A stretch of 64,000 nt of DNA, taken from NCBI RefSeq assembly GCF_000936425.1, contig NZ_AVFK01000005.1, positions 62,001 through 126,000 of the forward strand, in the 5' to 3' direction. Positions 25,117 through 34,953 of this stretch are shown here, one piece after another (the stretch's first letter is position 1; each line of letters opens with the position of its first letter). The translations under genes were made by a program, and so were the position numbers. The stretch comes from Skermanella aerolata KACC 11604. Its GTDB lineage: Bacteria; Pseudomonadota; Alphaproteobacteria; Azospirillales; Azospirillaceae. Below the pieces are notes generated by a model that saw only the letters and a program-made list of their open reading frames with translations, was not told where the DNA came from and ran no database searches.

Positions 25117-25413
25117 TCATCGCGATCGCCGACCGCCGCGATGCCTGTCGGTGAAGGTGGGTGGCTTTCGGGCCACCCATTTTATGAAGCGCGCGATTTC
25201 CGGATGCGACCGCAGCCGGTCTATCGTGTGGAAGTGATCGCGCAGTTCCTTCTCGCTCAGCACCGCGTGGATCTTGGAATGACAGATCCGGTGCAGGGCG
25301 ACCGTCTCGGTCCCCTTGTAGGTGCGCGGAACGAGGTGGTGCAGGTTCACGCTGGGACCCGGCACCAGAGGCCGTCCGCATAGAGGACAGTTGTCGATGT
25401 CCGTCGGTGCCAA
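25117..25413 (-). CDS. Small HNH endonuclease-domain protein
   Basis: A 98-residue protein with the HNH (beta-beta-alpha-metal) layout: a CPLC zinc pair near the N-terminus, the catalytic LHHLVPRTYKG, and HRICHSKIHA, which supplies another zinc/metal ligand set. Such single-domain proteins are often nucleases of unknown role; no restriction or CRISPR genes are adjacent. The start is TTG, with an upstream in-frame stop limiting alternatives. It converges with the lipoprotein gene. Confidence 0.78.
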   Translation of the reverse strand: MAPTDIDNCPLCGRPLVPGPSVNLHHLVPRTYKGTETVALHRICHSKIHAVLSEKELRDHFHTIDRLRSHPEIARFIKWVARKPPTFTDRHRGGRRSR

Positions 25414-25437
25414 CGATGGTGCCGCTACGCTCCCGGA

Positions 25438-25458
25438 GAAGGCGCCACGAGCGCCTTC
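25438..25458 (-). terminator. Hairpin between bdhA and the HNH gene
   Basis: A perfect eight-base stem GAAGGCGC/GCGCCTTC with a five-base loop. It has no T-run on the downstream side, so termination is uncertain. Confidence 0.35.
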
Positions 25459-25485
25459 ACGGGAACGGCCTTGAGAAAAACACGC

Positions 25486-26268
25486 TTACTGTGCCGTCCA
25501 TCCGCCATCCATCGTGAGCGCGGAGCCGGTCATGTTGCTGGCGGCATCGGAACTCAGGAACACGGCCAATTCGCCCAGCTGCTCCGGCGTCACGAACCGC
25601 TTGGACGGCTGCTTCTCGCCCAGCAGCTCGCGGGCGGCGTCTTCCCCGCTCAAGCCCTTGCGTTCGGCCAGGGCGTCGATCTGCTTCTGGACCAGCGGGG
25701 TCAGCACCCAGCCGGGGCAGATGCAGTTGGAGGTGATGCCCGTCTCCGCGTTCTCCAGCGCCGCGACCTTGCTGAGGCCGATCACGCCGTGCTTGGCCGC
25801 GACGTAGGCCGACTTGTTGACGCTGGCGACCAGACCGTGGGCCGACGCGATGTTGATGATGCGGCCCCAGCCGCGTTGCTTCATCTGCGGCAGGGCGTAG
25901 TGCATGCCGTAGTAGACGGCCGACAGGTTGATCGCGATGACGGCTTCCCAGCGCTCCGGCGGGAACTCCTCGATCGGGGCGGTAAACTGGATGCCGGCAT
26001 TGTTGACCAGGATGTCGATCTTGCCGAGTTCGGCGGTCGCGTGCTCGACCAGCGTCTTGATCTGGTCCGGCTTGCTGAGATCGGCGCCGTCGTAACCGAC
26101 CTTGACACCGAATTGGTCGGCGATCCGCTTCTGAAGGCCGGCGATGGCGTCGGCCTCGCCGAAGCCATTCAGCATCACGTCGGCTCCCTTGGCCGCCAGC
26201 GCTTCGGCGATGCCGAGGCCAATGCCGCTGGTCGAGCCGGTCACCAGTGCTGTTTTGCCCTTAAGCAT
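25486..26268 (-). CDS. bdhA: 3-hydroxybutyrate dehydrogenase
   Basis: A 260-residue short-chain dehydrogenase that oxidises D-3-hydroxybutyrate to acetoacetate with NAD, in the breakdown of stored polyhydroxybutyrate. The nucleotide site is TGSTSGIG (10-17), NNAG is at 89-92, and the catalytic set is Asn114-Ser142-Tyr155-Lys159. The conserved SAHGLVASVNKSAY and the C-terminal GSALTMDGGWTAQ are typical of BdhA rather than general SDRs. It is transcribed away from a 139-base spacer beyond which a large AsmA protein ends. Confidence 0.93.
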   Translation of the reverse strand: MLKGKTALVTGSTSGIGLGIAEALAAKGADVMLNGFGEADAIAGLQKRIADQFGVKVGYDGADLSKPDQIKTLVEHATAELGKIDILVNNAGIQFTAPIEEFPPERWEAVIAINLSAVYYGMHYALPQMKQRGWGRIINIASAHGLVASVNKSAYVAAKHGVIGLSKVAALENAETGITSNCICPGWVLTPLVQKQIDALAERKGLSGEDAARELLGEKQPSKRFVTPEQLGELAVFLSSDAASNMTGSALTMDGGWTAQ

Positions 26269-26407
26269 GTGTCTCTCCCTTCGGGGACGTATGGACGTCG
26301 ATCGCTAAGTTATTGGACAGGAGTGATAAACCCTGCGCCAGAGCGGGCCAAGCCGAAACCGCATACCGGGTCGGCCAGTCTCCGCAGCACTGGATTGCAG
26401 GCCGGGA

Positions 26408-29400
26408 TCAACGCGCCGGAGCTGGCTGGACGGGCACGATGACGCTGTCCGGCGGCAGCGGGGCGGCCTCCGCCGCTCGGCGTCGGCCCGGATCGAACGA
26501 CGACCGCTGTTCCAGCTTGCCGGTGAAGGCGGCGGCATCCAACGCCCGTTGCGGCCGGTCGAGCGGGCCGGTGAGGTTCAGGTCGAAGGCTGGCAGGTCG
26601 GCAACCGCGCTCAACCGGATGCCGAGCGCCAGATCGAGGACCCAATTGACCAGATCGGCGGAGCCGGCGGCGGTGATATCGGCACTGGGCGCCGATGCCG
26701 TCAGGTCGTCGGTGCGGAAGATCCCCTTCTCGATCCGGAGAGATCCGGTCAGCCGGTCGATGCGGGTCTGTCCACCCGCAATCGACTTGGTCAGCAGGTC
26801 GTTGAGTTCCTTCTGGGTATCGGCACTGTCCAGCCGCGAAGCGATACGGTCCAGATCGAACCCGGCGACCGCGCCGTCGCGCACCTTGACGGTTCCGGCG
26901 CCGCCCAGGCTGCCGATCATTTCGGCCTGCGATGCGCCTTGGGCCGTGAGATCGAGGTCGAGATCAAGGATACCTTCGGGAAGATCGACAGATGCGGGCT
27001 TCGCCCGGAGAAGTTCCAGATCGGAGCCGATCATCGACAGCTTGGCCGCAAGCGCAGGCACCCTGTCGGCTGGAACCGACAGCTTGCCGGAAAATCCAAC
27101 CTGACCGCCGACCATGCCGCCATCGAGCTGTTCGACCGTGAGTTCGCCGTTTTCCAGCCGGGCACGGGCGGCGGTATCGGTCAGCCTGTGATCGCCATAG
27201 GCGATGGCGCGGGAGGTCAGGGCCAGACGCCCGTCGATGCCGCGCATCCAATCCAGCCGGAACGGCGAGTCCGACCACAGCAATCCTTCCGCCGCGAGGG
27301 CTGGTTGGATCAGCGACGGCACCATCGTTGCCCGTGAAGACGTCTGAAGGAAGTGATCGATGACGATCTCCCCCGTTTGGATGCGGGAGTCGAAGACGGG
27401 ACGCTCCTTTTCCAGGTCGACCGTCGCGTCGCCCTGGATGCTGACCGGTCCCGCCATTCCTTGAAGTGCCGCTATCGACAGGGCCGATGGCGAGCCGGAT
27501 ATCTCGCCATAGAGATCGACACCGCCGAGCTTGCCGGCGGGACGCCAGTCGGGTGCGAAGACCTGGGCGAATTTGGCGGCGTCGGGATGAATAGTCCTGA
27601 CCTTCAAGTCGTATCCGGGGATCGCGCCGAGATCGCTCAGCGTTCCGCCGGCCTGCACGGTGCCTCCGGCGACACCGGCGGTGAGGTCCACCGCCAGACG
27701 TTCGGGATCGCCGGCGATGCGCCCCTGGAGCGTCGCTTCCCCCAGCCGATCGGCGGGAATGCCGAACCTGTGGCCGGCCAGCGATGGAAAGGTCCGCTGG
27801 AACTGGACCAGCGACGCGGCCTTAAGATCGACGGTCAATTCCACGTCGTCGAGCGGCTGGAGCTTGCCCAGGCTGCCCTGGATACTTCCCGCGATGCCGG
27901 CGAGATCCGTGGTGCGGAATTGACGGAGCGCCAGCCTGCCGTTGGTCAGCGTACCGTCCAGCTTGGCCTGCTGCACCGGCACGCCGGCGACCGTCAGGGT
28001 CGCGATATCGGCGTTGAGGTTGGCGTCGAAGCCGCCAAGCCAGCCGGCCAGATCCGGCTTGGGCACGCCGTCCGGCCGGACATGCGGTTCCCCGTTGTCG
28101 GAAAAGCCGGTCAGATCCGGCGCATAGGCATCCAGGTTGAGACGGTCGATCTCCAGCCTTGCGCCGAATCCGGGGCGTCCCCGATCGACATAGGCGACGC
28201 CGCCAGTCACCCGGGACGTATCGACTCTCAGGTCGATACCGCCGAACTGGATGTTGTCCGGCCGCCCGGTCACTTGGGCCGTCATGGAGAACTTGCGCAG
28301 CCGATCGGCCGGCACCCGGTCCACGGCGTAGCCCAGCCACTCCAGCAAGGCGCGCAGGTTGTCGGCATTGGCGTCCATTCCGACGTCGAGCACCGGCAGA
28401 CCGCGTTCAGATGCCACGGTGCCGGTCAGCGCCACGTCGCCTCCGCCCGGCAGCAGCGCCGACAGCCGCCGGAGCGTCATGACGCCCTTGTCCAGCGCCG
28501 CTTCCAGCCGGGCCTGCCGGACGATGTTGCCGCGATAGCTGAGGGCGTCGATCCCGAGCGTCAGCTTGGCCTGGAGCACCGAGGGAAGCCGGAAGGCCGG
28601 CGCCTGTCCACCGGCCAGCGCCAGCCAGCCATCCAGGTCGAAGCGGTTGAACGACAGCGTCAGCTCGCCCTGGGAGTCGCCTTGCGGCCGGGCGTGCTCC
28701 GCGCCCGTCTTGCCGGCCGATGTCGGATTGTACTTGAAGTTGCCGGTACCGCGCGTGTCGCCGACCTGGATTTCGATCCCGTTGAGTTCGACCGCCCGCA
28801 TCGACGCGTTGACCGCGGTGCGGAAATTGTAGGATTGCCGAAGGACGGCAGGCAGCTCCGATGAGGACGGATCGTTGGCGGCCTTGAGAATGGCGGTCAC
28901 GGCGGGACGCAGGTCGGGGCCTTCGGCGCGCAGGTCGCCCTGAAGCTTGAACTCGGTACCCGTGATCACGATGCCGGCGAATCGAAGCGTCCCGGAATTG
29001 GCGGCCTCGGGCTGGCGCAGCGATACCCGGACCGGCAGCGCCCCGCCCTCGCCCATTCGTCCGGCGGTGAGTTCGACCGCCAGCGGGACGCCGCGCGCGA
29101 GCACGGCTCCCTGGATCTGGAACGGACCCACAAGACTGCCGGCGACGACCTGCGCATCGACCGACTCGACACGCTCCCGGATGCCGGTGGTGGAGTCCCC
29201 GTAGATGACGGTGCCGTTCTGGATCGTCAACTGGTCGAGCTGAACGGCTTCGGCCAGCCGGTTAGCCGGCAAGGCCGCATTGGCCGTGGGTGCGAAGTCC
29301 CAGTTGCGGCGACCGTCGCTCAGGACCTCGAGCGCTATCACCGGCTCGATCAGCGCCACGCTCTGGACCTGGATACGTCCCCGCAGCAGCGGCATCAAGG

Positions 29401-29674
29401 CCACCCGTACGTCGAGCTTGCGGAGGCGCACCATGTCCGGTTCGGACGCTCCTGGCAGGTTGGCAAGCCGCGCGCCCGCTACCGACAGGGTCGGACGGGG
29501 CAGCAGCGCCAAGTCTATGTTGCCGTCGAGCGTCACGGCGCGGCCGGTCGCGGCCCCGATCCGGTCCGCGATCTCAGCCTTGTACGTGTTCCAGTCGATC
29601 AGGCTGGGAATGACGAAGATTGCGCCGACGACCAGCAGCAGAACGGCCAGGATTCCGATGAGAAGCTTCTTCAC
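26408..29674 (-). CDS. Large AsmA family protein (1088 aa)
   Basis: An AsmA/TamB-like protein anchored by one N-terminal helix (residues about 3-24), followed by the AsmA-type IPSLIDWNTYKAEIADRIGAATGRAVTLDG and a long, repetitive beta-rich periplasmic part. The C-terminal region (VKVRDGAVAGFDLDRIASRLD and later NWVLDLALGIRLS) resembles the AsmA_2 domain. Such proteins bridge the inner and outer membranes and are implicated in lipid transport. GTG is the start. It is longer than the AsmA at 1-3 kb and differs in sequence, so the two are paralogues. Confidence 0.9.
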   Translation of the reverse strand: MKKLLIGILAVLLLVVGAIFVIPSLIDWNTYKAEIADRIGAATGRAVTLDGNIDLALLPRPTLSVAGARLANLPGASEPDMVRLRKLDVRVALMPLLRGRIQVQSVALIEPVIALEVLSDGRRNWDFAPTANAALPANRLAEAVQLDQLTIQNGTVIYGDSTTGIRERVESVDAQVVAGSLVGPFQIQGAVLARGVPLAVELTAGRMGEGGALPVRVSLRQPEAANSGTLRFAGIVITGTEFKLQGDLRAEGPDLRPAVTAILKAANDPSSSELPAVLRQSYNFRTAVNASMRAVELNGIEIQVGDTRGTGNFKYNPTSAGKTGAEHARPQGDSQGELTLSFNRFDLDGWLALAGGQAPAFRLPSVLQAKLTLGIDALSYRGNIVRQARLEAALDKGVMTLRRLSALLPGGGDVALTGTVASERGLPVLDVGMDANADNLRALLEWLGYAVDRVPADRLRKFSMTAQVTGRPDNIQFGGIDLRVDTSRVTGGVAYVDRGRPGFGARLEIDRLNLDAYAPDLTGFSDNGEPHVRPDGVPKPDLAGWLGGFDANLNADIATLTVAGVPVQQAKLDGTLTNGRLALRQFRTTDLAGIAGSIQGSLGKLQPLDDVELTVDLKAASLVQFQRTFPSLAGHRFGIPADRLGEATLQGRIAGDPERLAVDLTAGVAGGTVQAGGTLSDLGAIPGYDLKVRTIHPDAAKFAQVFAPDWRPAGKLGGVDLYGEISGSPSALSIAALQGMAGPVSIQGDATVDLEKERPVFDSRIQTGEIVIDHFLQTSSRATMVPSLIQPALAAEGLLWSDSPFRLDWMRGIDGRLALTSRAIAYGDHRLTDTAARARLENGELTVEQLDGGMVGGQVGFSGKLSVPADRVPALAAKLSMIGSDLELLRAKPASVDLPEGILDLDLDLTAQGASQAEMIGSLGGAGTVKVRDGAVAGFDLDRIASRLDSADTQKELNDLLTKSIAGGQTRIDRLTGSLRIEKGIFRTDDLTASAPSADITAAGSADLVNWVLDLALGIRLSAVADLPAFDLNLTGPLDRPQRALDAAAFTGKLEQRSSFDPGRRRAAEAAPLPPDSVIVPVQPAPAR

Positions 29675-29962
29675 GCGAGTTCCGCCGATACCGTTCGATA
29701 TAATAGTTTCCGCACCGTCAATACTTGGCGCCGGCAGTACTGGGTACCGTCAGCACCGAAGGCCGCAAGATCCGCACCCATGCGCCTGTCGTACCAGCTT
29801 TACCCCCTATCCGCCCAATCGGGCGAGTATGCGGGACCGGCTGCCTGCGCTAAGCTAAAGAAGCAAGCGTCTTTAAGCAAACCACCATTGCCGCGTATCG
29901 CAATTTCGGCTTAAGCCAAGGCGATTTTAAGGCGAACGCAACCAACAGAGCGGGACCATGCC

Positions 29963-30145
29963 ATGGGAGACGTCGTTAACCTGAACCGCTTCCGCAAGGC
30001 GAAGGAAAAAGCGGCGCGCGAGGCGCAGGCCGCCGCGAACAGGACACGATACGGCCGCACCAAGGACCAGCGAGCCCGCGAGAAGGACGAGGCGGCCAGG
30101 ATCGCCAAGGAAATCGATGGCAAGAAAATAGACGATCCTGTCTAG
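29963..30145 (+). CDS. DUF4169 family small protein
   Basis: A 60-residue, highly charged, probably helical protein that matches DUF4169: MGDVVNLNRFRKAKEKAAREAQAAANRTRYGRTK. The family is almost restricted to alphaproteobacteria and has no established function. It is divergent from the large AsmA gene over a 288-base spacer in which I see no other gene. Confidence 0.85.
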   Translation: MGDVVNLNRFRKAKEKAAREAQAAANRTRYGRTKDQRAREKDEAARIAKEIDGKKIDDPV

Positions 30146-30228
30146 TTAACGACAGGCTTGAACGATAAATCTCAAGTGACCACAAAGATTCGTGTTCCCC
30201 ATTTGCTCGAATGCGCTACATTGTCGCA

Positions 30229-30234
30229 TATAAT
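30229..30234 (+). promoter_or_regulatory. Possible -10 box upstream of the DUF2189 gene
   Basis: TATAAT stands 31 bases before the ATG. A good -35 element at standard spacing is not evident (CTCGAA at 17 bases). Confidence 0.3.
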
Positions 30235-30265
30235 CGCCGCATGCCGGCATCCGGGGGAGACACCG

Positions 30266-31075
30266 ATGACTTACGCGAACCATCGAGACACCGATCCAGA
30301 CCATACCTCGGTAACCAAAGTCTTCGCCATCCCGCACATCCGCCGCGTCGGATTGGACCGCCCATGGGTATGGCTGTCCGAAGGCTGGAACGATTTCAGC
30401 CGCGCTCCGGTCGTCAGCCTCAGCTACGGCCTAGCCCTGGTCGCCGTCAGCTACATGCTGGTGCTCGGCCTTTCCTCGATCGGCCTTTTCTACCTCGTGC
30501 TGCCGCTGGTGGCCGGTTTCATGCTGATGGGGCCGATCGTCGCGGTCGGCCTCTACGAAGTCAGCCGGCTCCACAGCCTGGGCCGGGAAGCTCGTTTGAG
30601 CGACGCCTTCGGCGCCTTCAGCCGCAATGCCGGCCAGATCTCCGCCATCGGCCTGGTGCTGATGCTGATGCTGCTGTTCTGGGTGCGGGTGGCGCTGCTG
30701 GTGTTCGCCCTGTTCTTCAGCTATCAGCCGCCGACCCTGGAAGGCTTCGTCAACACCGTGTTCTTCACCGAACAGGGACTGATCTTCCTGGTGGTCGGCT
30801 CGGCCATCGGCGCCGTGATCGCCACCGTGGTCTTCGCCGTCACGGCGCTGTCGATCCCGATGCTGCTCGACCGCGACACCGATCTCTTCACCGCCGTCGC
30901 CACCAGCGTCCGGGGCGTGATGGAAAACTGGCAGACCATGCTGGGCTGGGCCGGACTGATCGTCCTGTTCACGGCAGCCGGTCTGGCGACCGCCTTCATC
31001 GGCTTGGCCTTGGCCCTGCCGCTTATCGGGTATGCCAGCTGGTACGCCTATAAGGAGATCGTCTCCAACGAGTGA
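30266..31075 (+). CDS. DUF2189 integral membrane protein
   Basis: A 269-residue protein with about six membrane helices. The DUF2189 opening IRRVGLDRPWVWLSEGWNDF is clear, and membrane segments follow (YGLALVAVSYMLVLGL, LVLPLVAGFMLMGPIVAVGLYEVS and four more). The family has no established function. GGGGGAG precedes the ATG. It converges with purK across a 33-base gap holding a hairpin. Confidence 0.88.
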   Translation: MTYANHRDTDPDHTSVTKVFAIPHIRRVGLDRPWVWLSEGWNDFSRAPVVSLSYGLALVAVSYMLVLGLSSIGLFYLVLPLVAGFMLMGPIVAVGLYEVSRLHSLGREARLSDAFGAFSRNAGQISAIGLVLMLMLLFWVRVALLVFALFFSYQPPTLEGFVNTVFFTEQGLIFLVVGSAIGAVIATVVFAVTALSIPMLLDRDTDLFTAVATSVRGVMENWQTMLGWAGLIVLFTAAGLATAFIGLALALPLIGYASWYAYKEIVSNE

Positions 31076-31098
31076 GGCGAAGTCCAGGCTGGACGGAA

Positions 31099-31121
31099 GC
31101 GGGCGCCGTCAGGGCGCCCGC
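31099..31121. terminator. Hairpin between convergent DUF2189 and purK genes
   Basis: A perfect nine-base stem GCGGGCGCC/GGCGCCCGC with a five-base loop overlaps the last purK codons. No T-run on either side; it may act for both directions weakly or not at all. Confidence 0.4.
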
Positions 31122-32206
31122 GCCAGGGGTTTGAGGCGCGTCACATGGCCCATCTTGCGGCCGGGACGCGCCTCCGCTTTTCCATACAGGTGCAGGCGGG
31201 CGCCGGGTTCCGCCAGCAGGTCCGGCCAGCTTTCCACGTCGTCGCCGATCAGGTTCTTCATCACGGCGTCGGCGACTCGTTCGACCGAGCCGAGCGGCAG
31301 GCCGCAGACGGCCCGGACGAGTTGTTCGAACTGGCTGGAGGCGCAGGCGTCCATGGTCCAGTGGCCGGAATTATGCGGCCGGGGCGCCAGTTCGTTGACC
31401 AGCACGCCGCCGTTCCGGGTGACGAACATTTCCACCGCCAGAACGCCGACGAACCGCAGCGCATCCGCGATCCGCAGGGCCACCCGTTCCGCCTCCGCCG
31501 CCGTTTCGGGCGCTATCGCGGCGGGAGCTATCGTTTCGTCCAGAATGTGGTTGGCATGGCGGTTCTCGACGGCGGGATAGGCCACCATCTCGCCGTCCTG
31601 ACCGCGCGCCACGATGACCGAGACTTCCAGCGCGAAATCGACGAAGCCTTCAACGATGGCATCGACGCCGCCGATCGACTTCCAGGCGTCCACCGGCGCC
31701 GTGTCGCCGGTCAGCTTGATCTGGCCCTTGCCGTCATAGCCCATGCGGGCCGATTTCATGACGCAGGGCGTGCCGATGGTCTGATAGGCCGTCGCCGCCT
31801 GACCAGGGCAGCGGGCGGGTTCCCAGGGCGCCGTGGCGATGCCGAGGCGGTTGACGAAATCCTTTTCCAGCAATCTGTCCTGGGCGATGGCGAGTACGCC
31901 GGGACCGGGGTGCACGGGCACGAACTTGGCGAGGAAGGCCAGCGTCTGGACCGGGATGTTCTCCCACTCCAGCGTCACGACATCGACCGAACGGGCGAAC
32001 TTCGCCAGCGCTTCGTGGTCGCTGTAGAGCGCAACGGTTTCGGCGGCCGATACCTGGGCGCAGGGACTGTCGGCATCCGGCGAGAAGACATGGGTCTTGT
32101 AGCCGAGCTGGGCGGCGGCAAGCGCCGTCATACGGCCGAGTTGGCCGCCGCCGAGCATGCCGATGGTGCCGCCGGGCGCTACGGTGCGGATGGTCTCGCC
32201 GGTCAT
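31109..32206 (-). CDS. purK: 5-(carboxyamino)imidazole ribonucleotide synthase
   Basis: A 365-residue ATP-grasp enzyme that carboxylates aminoimidazole ribonucleotide with bicarbonate and ATP in purine synthesis. The N-terminal [17 protein letters not shown], the central [12 protein letters not shown] and the catalytic [14 protein letters not shown] and [13 protein letters not shown] are family hallmarks. Its ATG overlaps the purE stop by four bases, so the two are translationally coupled and their products act in sequence. Confidence 0.96.
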   Translation of the reverse strand: MTGETIRTVAPGGTIGMLGGGQLGRMTALAAAQLGYKTHVFSPDADSPCAQVSAAETVALYSDHEALAKFARSVDVVTLEWENIPVQTLAFLAKFVPVHPGPGVLAIAQDRLLEKDFVNRLGIATAPWEPARCPGQAATAYQTIGTPCVMKSARMGYDGKGQIKLTGDTAPVDAWKSIGGVDAIVEGFVDFALEVSVIVARGQDGEMVAYPAVENRHANHILDETIAPAAIAPETAAEAERVALRIADALRFVGVLAVEMFVTRNGGVLVNELAPRPHNSGHWTMDACASSQFEQLVRAVCGLPLGSVERVADAVMKNLIGDDVESWPDLLAEPGARLHLYGKAEARPGRKMGHVTRLKPLARAP

Positions 32207-32733
32207 GGCGCGATCTCCACCGGAGCGTCAGCGACGGCCGCGGATTGGCGCGACCGCCAATCGTCGAGCGCCCGGGCGATCGCCGGATCGTTGAGCGCGA
32301 GCACGGCCGCGGCGAGGAGCGCCGCGTTGATGGCGCCGGGCTTGCCGATGGCGAGCGTACCGACCGGGATGCCTCCGGGCATCTGGACGATCGACAGCAA
32401 GCTGTCCATCCCCTTGAGGGAGTGGCTTTCGATCGGGACTCCGAACACCGGCAGCGGCGTCATCGCCGCCGCCATGCCCGGCAGGTGGGCGGCACCGCCG
32501 GCTCCCGCGATGACGACCTTCAGCCCGCGCTCCCTGGCGCCCGACGCGAAGTCATACAGGCGCTGTGGCGTCCGGTGGGCCGAGACGATGCGGACCTCGA
32601 ACGGGACGCCAAGGGCTTCCAGCACATCGGCACCGTGCTTCATGGTCGGCCAGTCGGATTGACTGCCCATGATGATGCCGACCAGCGGCTTCCGTCCGGA
32701 GTCGGCGTTTGGGGAAGTATTGGCGCTGGTCAC
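32203..32733 (-). CDS. purE: 5-(carboxyamino)imidazole ribonucleotide mutase
   Basis: A 176-residue class I PurE that moves the carboxylate from N5 to C4 of carboxyaminoimidazole ribonucleotide. [13 protein letters not shown], the catalytic SAHRTP, and [12 protein letters not shown] are diagnostic. It is the first gene of the purEK pair; the start is GTG at 32733. A YdcH-family gene lies about 100 bases upstream on the same strand. Confidence 0.96.
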   Translation of the reverse strand: MTSANTSPNADSGRKPLVGIIMGSQSDWPTMKHGADVLEALGVPFEVRIVSAHRTPQRLYDFASGARERGLKVVIAGAGGAAHLPGMAAAMTPLPVFGVPIESHSLKGMDSLLSIVQMPGGIPVGTLAIGKPGAINAALLAAAVLALNDPAIARALDDWRSRQSAAVADAPVEIAP

Positions 32734-32835
32734 GTGTCGCGGCCCGATATGCTGGATGGGGAAAAACGACGATTATAGGATCGGAGCACCGGTGGGCAAG
32801 CACGCGATCAGGCGGTCGCCGTCATGCGATCCCCG

Positions 32836-33036
32836 TCATGCGATGATGTCAGGCAGCAGCCGGCTTTCCAGCCGGGTGATCTGGTCCTTCAACGCAAGCT
32901 TCCGTTTCTTCAGCCGCTGAAGCTGAAGCTGATCGTAGGGAGCCTGTTCGCCGATACGGGCGATGACATCGTCGAGGTCGCGGTGCTCGATACGCAACGA
33001 CGCCAGCTTCTGCTGCAAAATTTCCTGTTCATTCAT
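32836..33036 (-). CDS. YdcH/DUF465 family small protein
   Basis: A 66-residue coiled-coil protein: MNEQEILQQKLASLRIEHRDLDDVI and LKKRKLALKDQI match DUF465/YdcH. Family function is unknown. It lies between purE and the divergent phosphofructokinase gene, and may be read through into purEK. Confidence 0.85.
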   Translation of the reverse strand: MNEQEILQQKLASLRIEHRDLDDVIARIGEQAPYDQLQLQRLKKRKLALKDQITRLESRLLPDIIA

Positions 33037-33209
33037 CGGTAGGACGCACTTTACGCAAATTCGGTTCAGCCGGGGCCGGCATCGTGCGCCGGGTTATAAC
33101 AGAATTCTGTCTCGCGGTTGAGCTTTGCATGCATGGTTGCGGCAAAGACGTGGTTTGGTAACACTGCCATCAGGCACCGGACAGCGGACATAGCGAAAGA
33201 CGAGCGGAC

Positions 33210-34295
33210 ATGAGCGGTGAAAAGCGCATCGGCATCCTGACCAGCGGCGGCGATTGCGCCGGGCTCAATGCCGTAATCCGGGCGGTGGTGCATCGCGCCA
33301 CGCTAACATACGGCTGGCAGGTGATCGGCATCAAGGAAGGTACGATGGGCCTTCTGTCGCGGCCGGTCCAGTACGAGGTGCTCAGCCTCGACATGGTCGG
33401 CAGCACCATGATGCGCCAGGGCGGTACGATCCTGGGCACCACCAACAAAGGCGATCCCTTCTCCTTCCCGATGTCCGACGGCACGGTCAAGGACCGCAGC
33501 GCGGAAATAGCCGGCGGCTATCGGGAACTGGGCCTGGACGCCCTGATCGGCATCGGCGGCGACGGCAGCTTCGCGATCCTGCGCAAACTGGCGCAGCAAT
33601 GCGGCATGAACCTTGTGGGCGTGCCCAAGACGATCGACAACGACCTTGGCTTGACGGAAGCGTCGATCGGGTTCGATACCGCCGTCGGCGTCGCGACCGA
33701 GGCGCTGGACCGTCTGCAACCGACGGCGGCCAGTCATGCCCGCGTCATGGTGCTCGAAGTCATGGGCCGGGATGCCGGGCACATAGCGCTGGCGGCAGGG
33801 ATTGCGGGAGGCGCCGACGTGATCCTGATCCCGGAGATCCCCTTCAGCATCGACAGCATCGCCGAGAAGATCCATCAGGTTCGCCGGCAGGGCCGCAACT
33901 TCGCCCTGGTGGTCGTGTCCGAAGCGGTCAAGACGTCGGAGGGCAAGGAAGTCCAGAAAGAATATCTGGACGGACAGAAGCGGTTCGGCGGCATCGGCAA
34001 CTATATCGGCGAGCAGATCGCCGCCGCTACGGGCGCCGAGACTCGGGTCACCGTGCTGGGACACGTCCAGCGCGGCAGCATGCCGAGCCCGCGCGACCGG
34101 CTGATCGCCTCCGCCTTCGGCGTCCATGCCGTAGACCTGATCGCGGAGGGAAAGTTCGACCGCATGGTCGCCTGGTCGAACCGGCAGGTGATCGACGTCT
34201 CGATCGAGGACGCGATCGCCCGCTATCAGGCGGTCGAGCTGGACAGCGCCCTGGTCAAGACGGCGCGCGGCCTTGGCATCTGCCTGGGCGATTGA
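33210..34295 (+). CDS. pfkA: 6-phosphofructokinase (group III, G104/K124 type)
   Basis: A 361-residue phosphofructokinase that makes fructose 1,6-bisphosphate. Hallmarks are GILTSGGDCAGLNAVIRA, GGDGS (116-120), PKTIDND (139-145) with catalytic Asp143, and MGRDAG (185-190). The residue pair that separates phosphoryl donors is mixed: Gly at the E. coli 104 position (as in ATP enzymes) but Lys140 at the 124 position (as in pyrophosphate enzymes). ATP use is the likelier reading. Many relatives rely on the Entner-Doudoroff path, so this enzyme's flux is uncertain. Confidence 0.92.
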   Translation: MSGEKRIGILTSGGDCAGLNAVIRAVVHRATLTYGWQVIGIKEGTMGLLSRPVQYEVLSLDMVGSTMMRQGGTILGTTNKGDPFSFPMSDGTVKDRSAEIAGGYRELGLDALIGIGGDGSFAILRKLAQQCGMNLVGVPKTIDNDLGLTEASIGFDTAVGVATEALDRLQPTAASHARVMVLEVMGRDAGHIALAAGIAGGADVILIPEIPFSIDSIAEKIHQVRRQGRNFALVVVSEAVKTSEGKEVQKEYLDGQKRFGGIGNYIGEQIAAATGAETRVTVLGHVQRGSMPSPRDRLIASAFGVHAVDLIAEGKFDRMVAWSNRQVIDVSIEDAIARYQAVELDSALVKTARGLGICLGD

Positions 34296-34336
34296 GCGCG
34301 CGATCCGATCGAACCGAGCCGCCGAGGGAGCGTTCC

Positions 34337-34849
34337 ATGTCGGGTATGGATAAGGGCGACGCTCTCTGGCGGTTCGCCCTGGAGGTCTACCAGAAGCCGG
34401 GCGTCTCCGACGCCTGTCTTCTGCTTCAGGACCGGTACGGCTGCAACGTCACCCTGCTGCTGTTCGCCGCTTGGGCCGGCGCGGAACGGGGCGTCGCATT
34501 AGAAGTGGAGGAGATGACCGTCGCTGCCGAAACCGTCGGCGCGTGGCATGGCGAGATCGTGGAGCCGTTGCGGACGATCCGGCGCCGGCTCAAGCATGGT
34601 CCACGCCCAGCACCCGATACGGCGACCGGAAAGCTCCGCGCCCGGCTCCAGGCGATAGAAATCGACGCGGAGCGAATCGAACTTGAAACCTTGGCCGGTC
34701 TCCTGCCCGACCGGCAAAGCGACGCCGGGTTCATCGCAGCAGCGGCAAATCCGGCACTGGCAAATCTGGAACTGGCGGCGCCGCTGGCCGGGGATACCGA
34801 AAGCTCCGACTCGTTGCGGATGATCGCGAACGCGGCCCTTTCGCCTTAA
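34337..34849 (+). CDS. TIGR02444 family protein
   Basis: A 170-residue protein matching TIGR02444 (DUF2390): ALWRFALEVYQKPGVSDACLLLQDRYGCNVTLLLFAAW is its clear signature. The family is proteobacterial and of unknown function; its members often sit next to metabolic genes. It begins 41 bases after pfkA and may share its transcript. Confidence 0.86.
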   Translation: MSGMDKGDALWRFALEVYQKPGVSDACLLLQDRYGCNVTLLLFAAWAGAERGVALEVEEMTVAAETVGAWHGEIVEPLRTIRRRLKHGPRPAPDTATGKLRARLQAIEIDAERIELETLAGLLPDRQSDAGFIAAAANPALANLELAAPLAGDTESSDSLRMIANAALSP

Positions 34850-34953
34850 TCATCGAACTTTCGAACAAGCCAGCAGTTTCCGTATGGGTATCGGGCAACC
34901 GGGACCTATCCTTGATTATGGAAATACGGAATCCGGTTGGAGGCTTGGGCGCG

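Noticed and set aside
25117-25413. HNH protein as part of a defence system
   Set aside because: No methylase, helicase, Cas or other defence genes nearby; a lone HNH domain is not enough.
27353-28864. 500-codon frame opposite the large AsmA gene
   Set aside because: Antisense artefact; no ribosome-binding site or recognisable domain.
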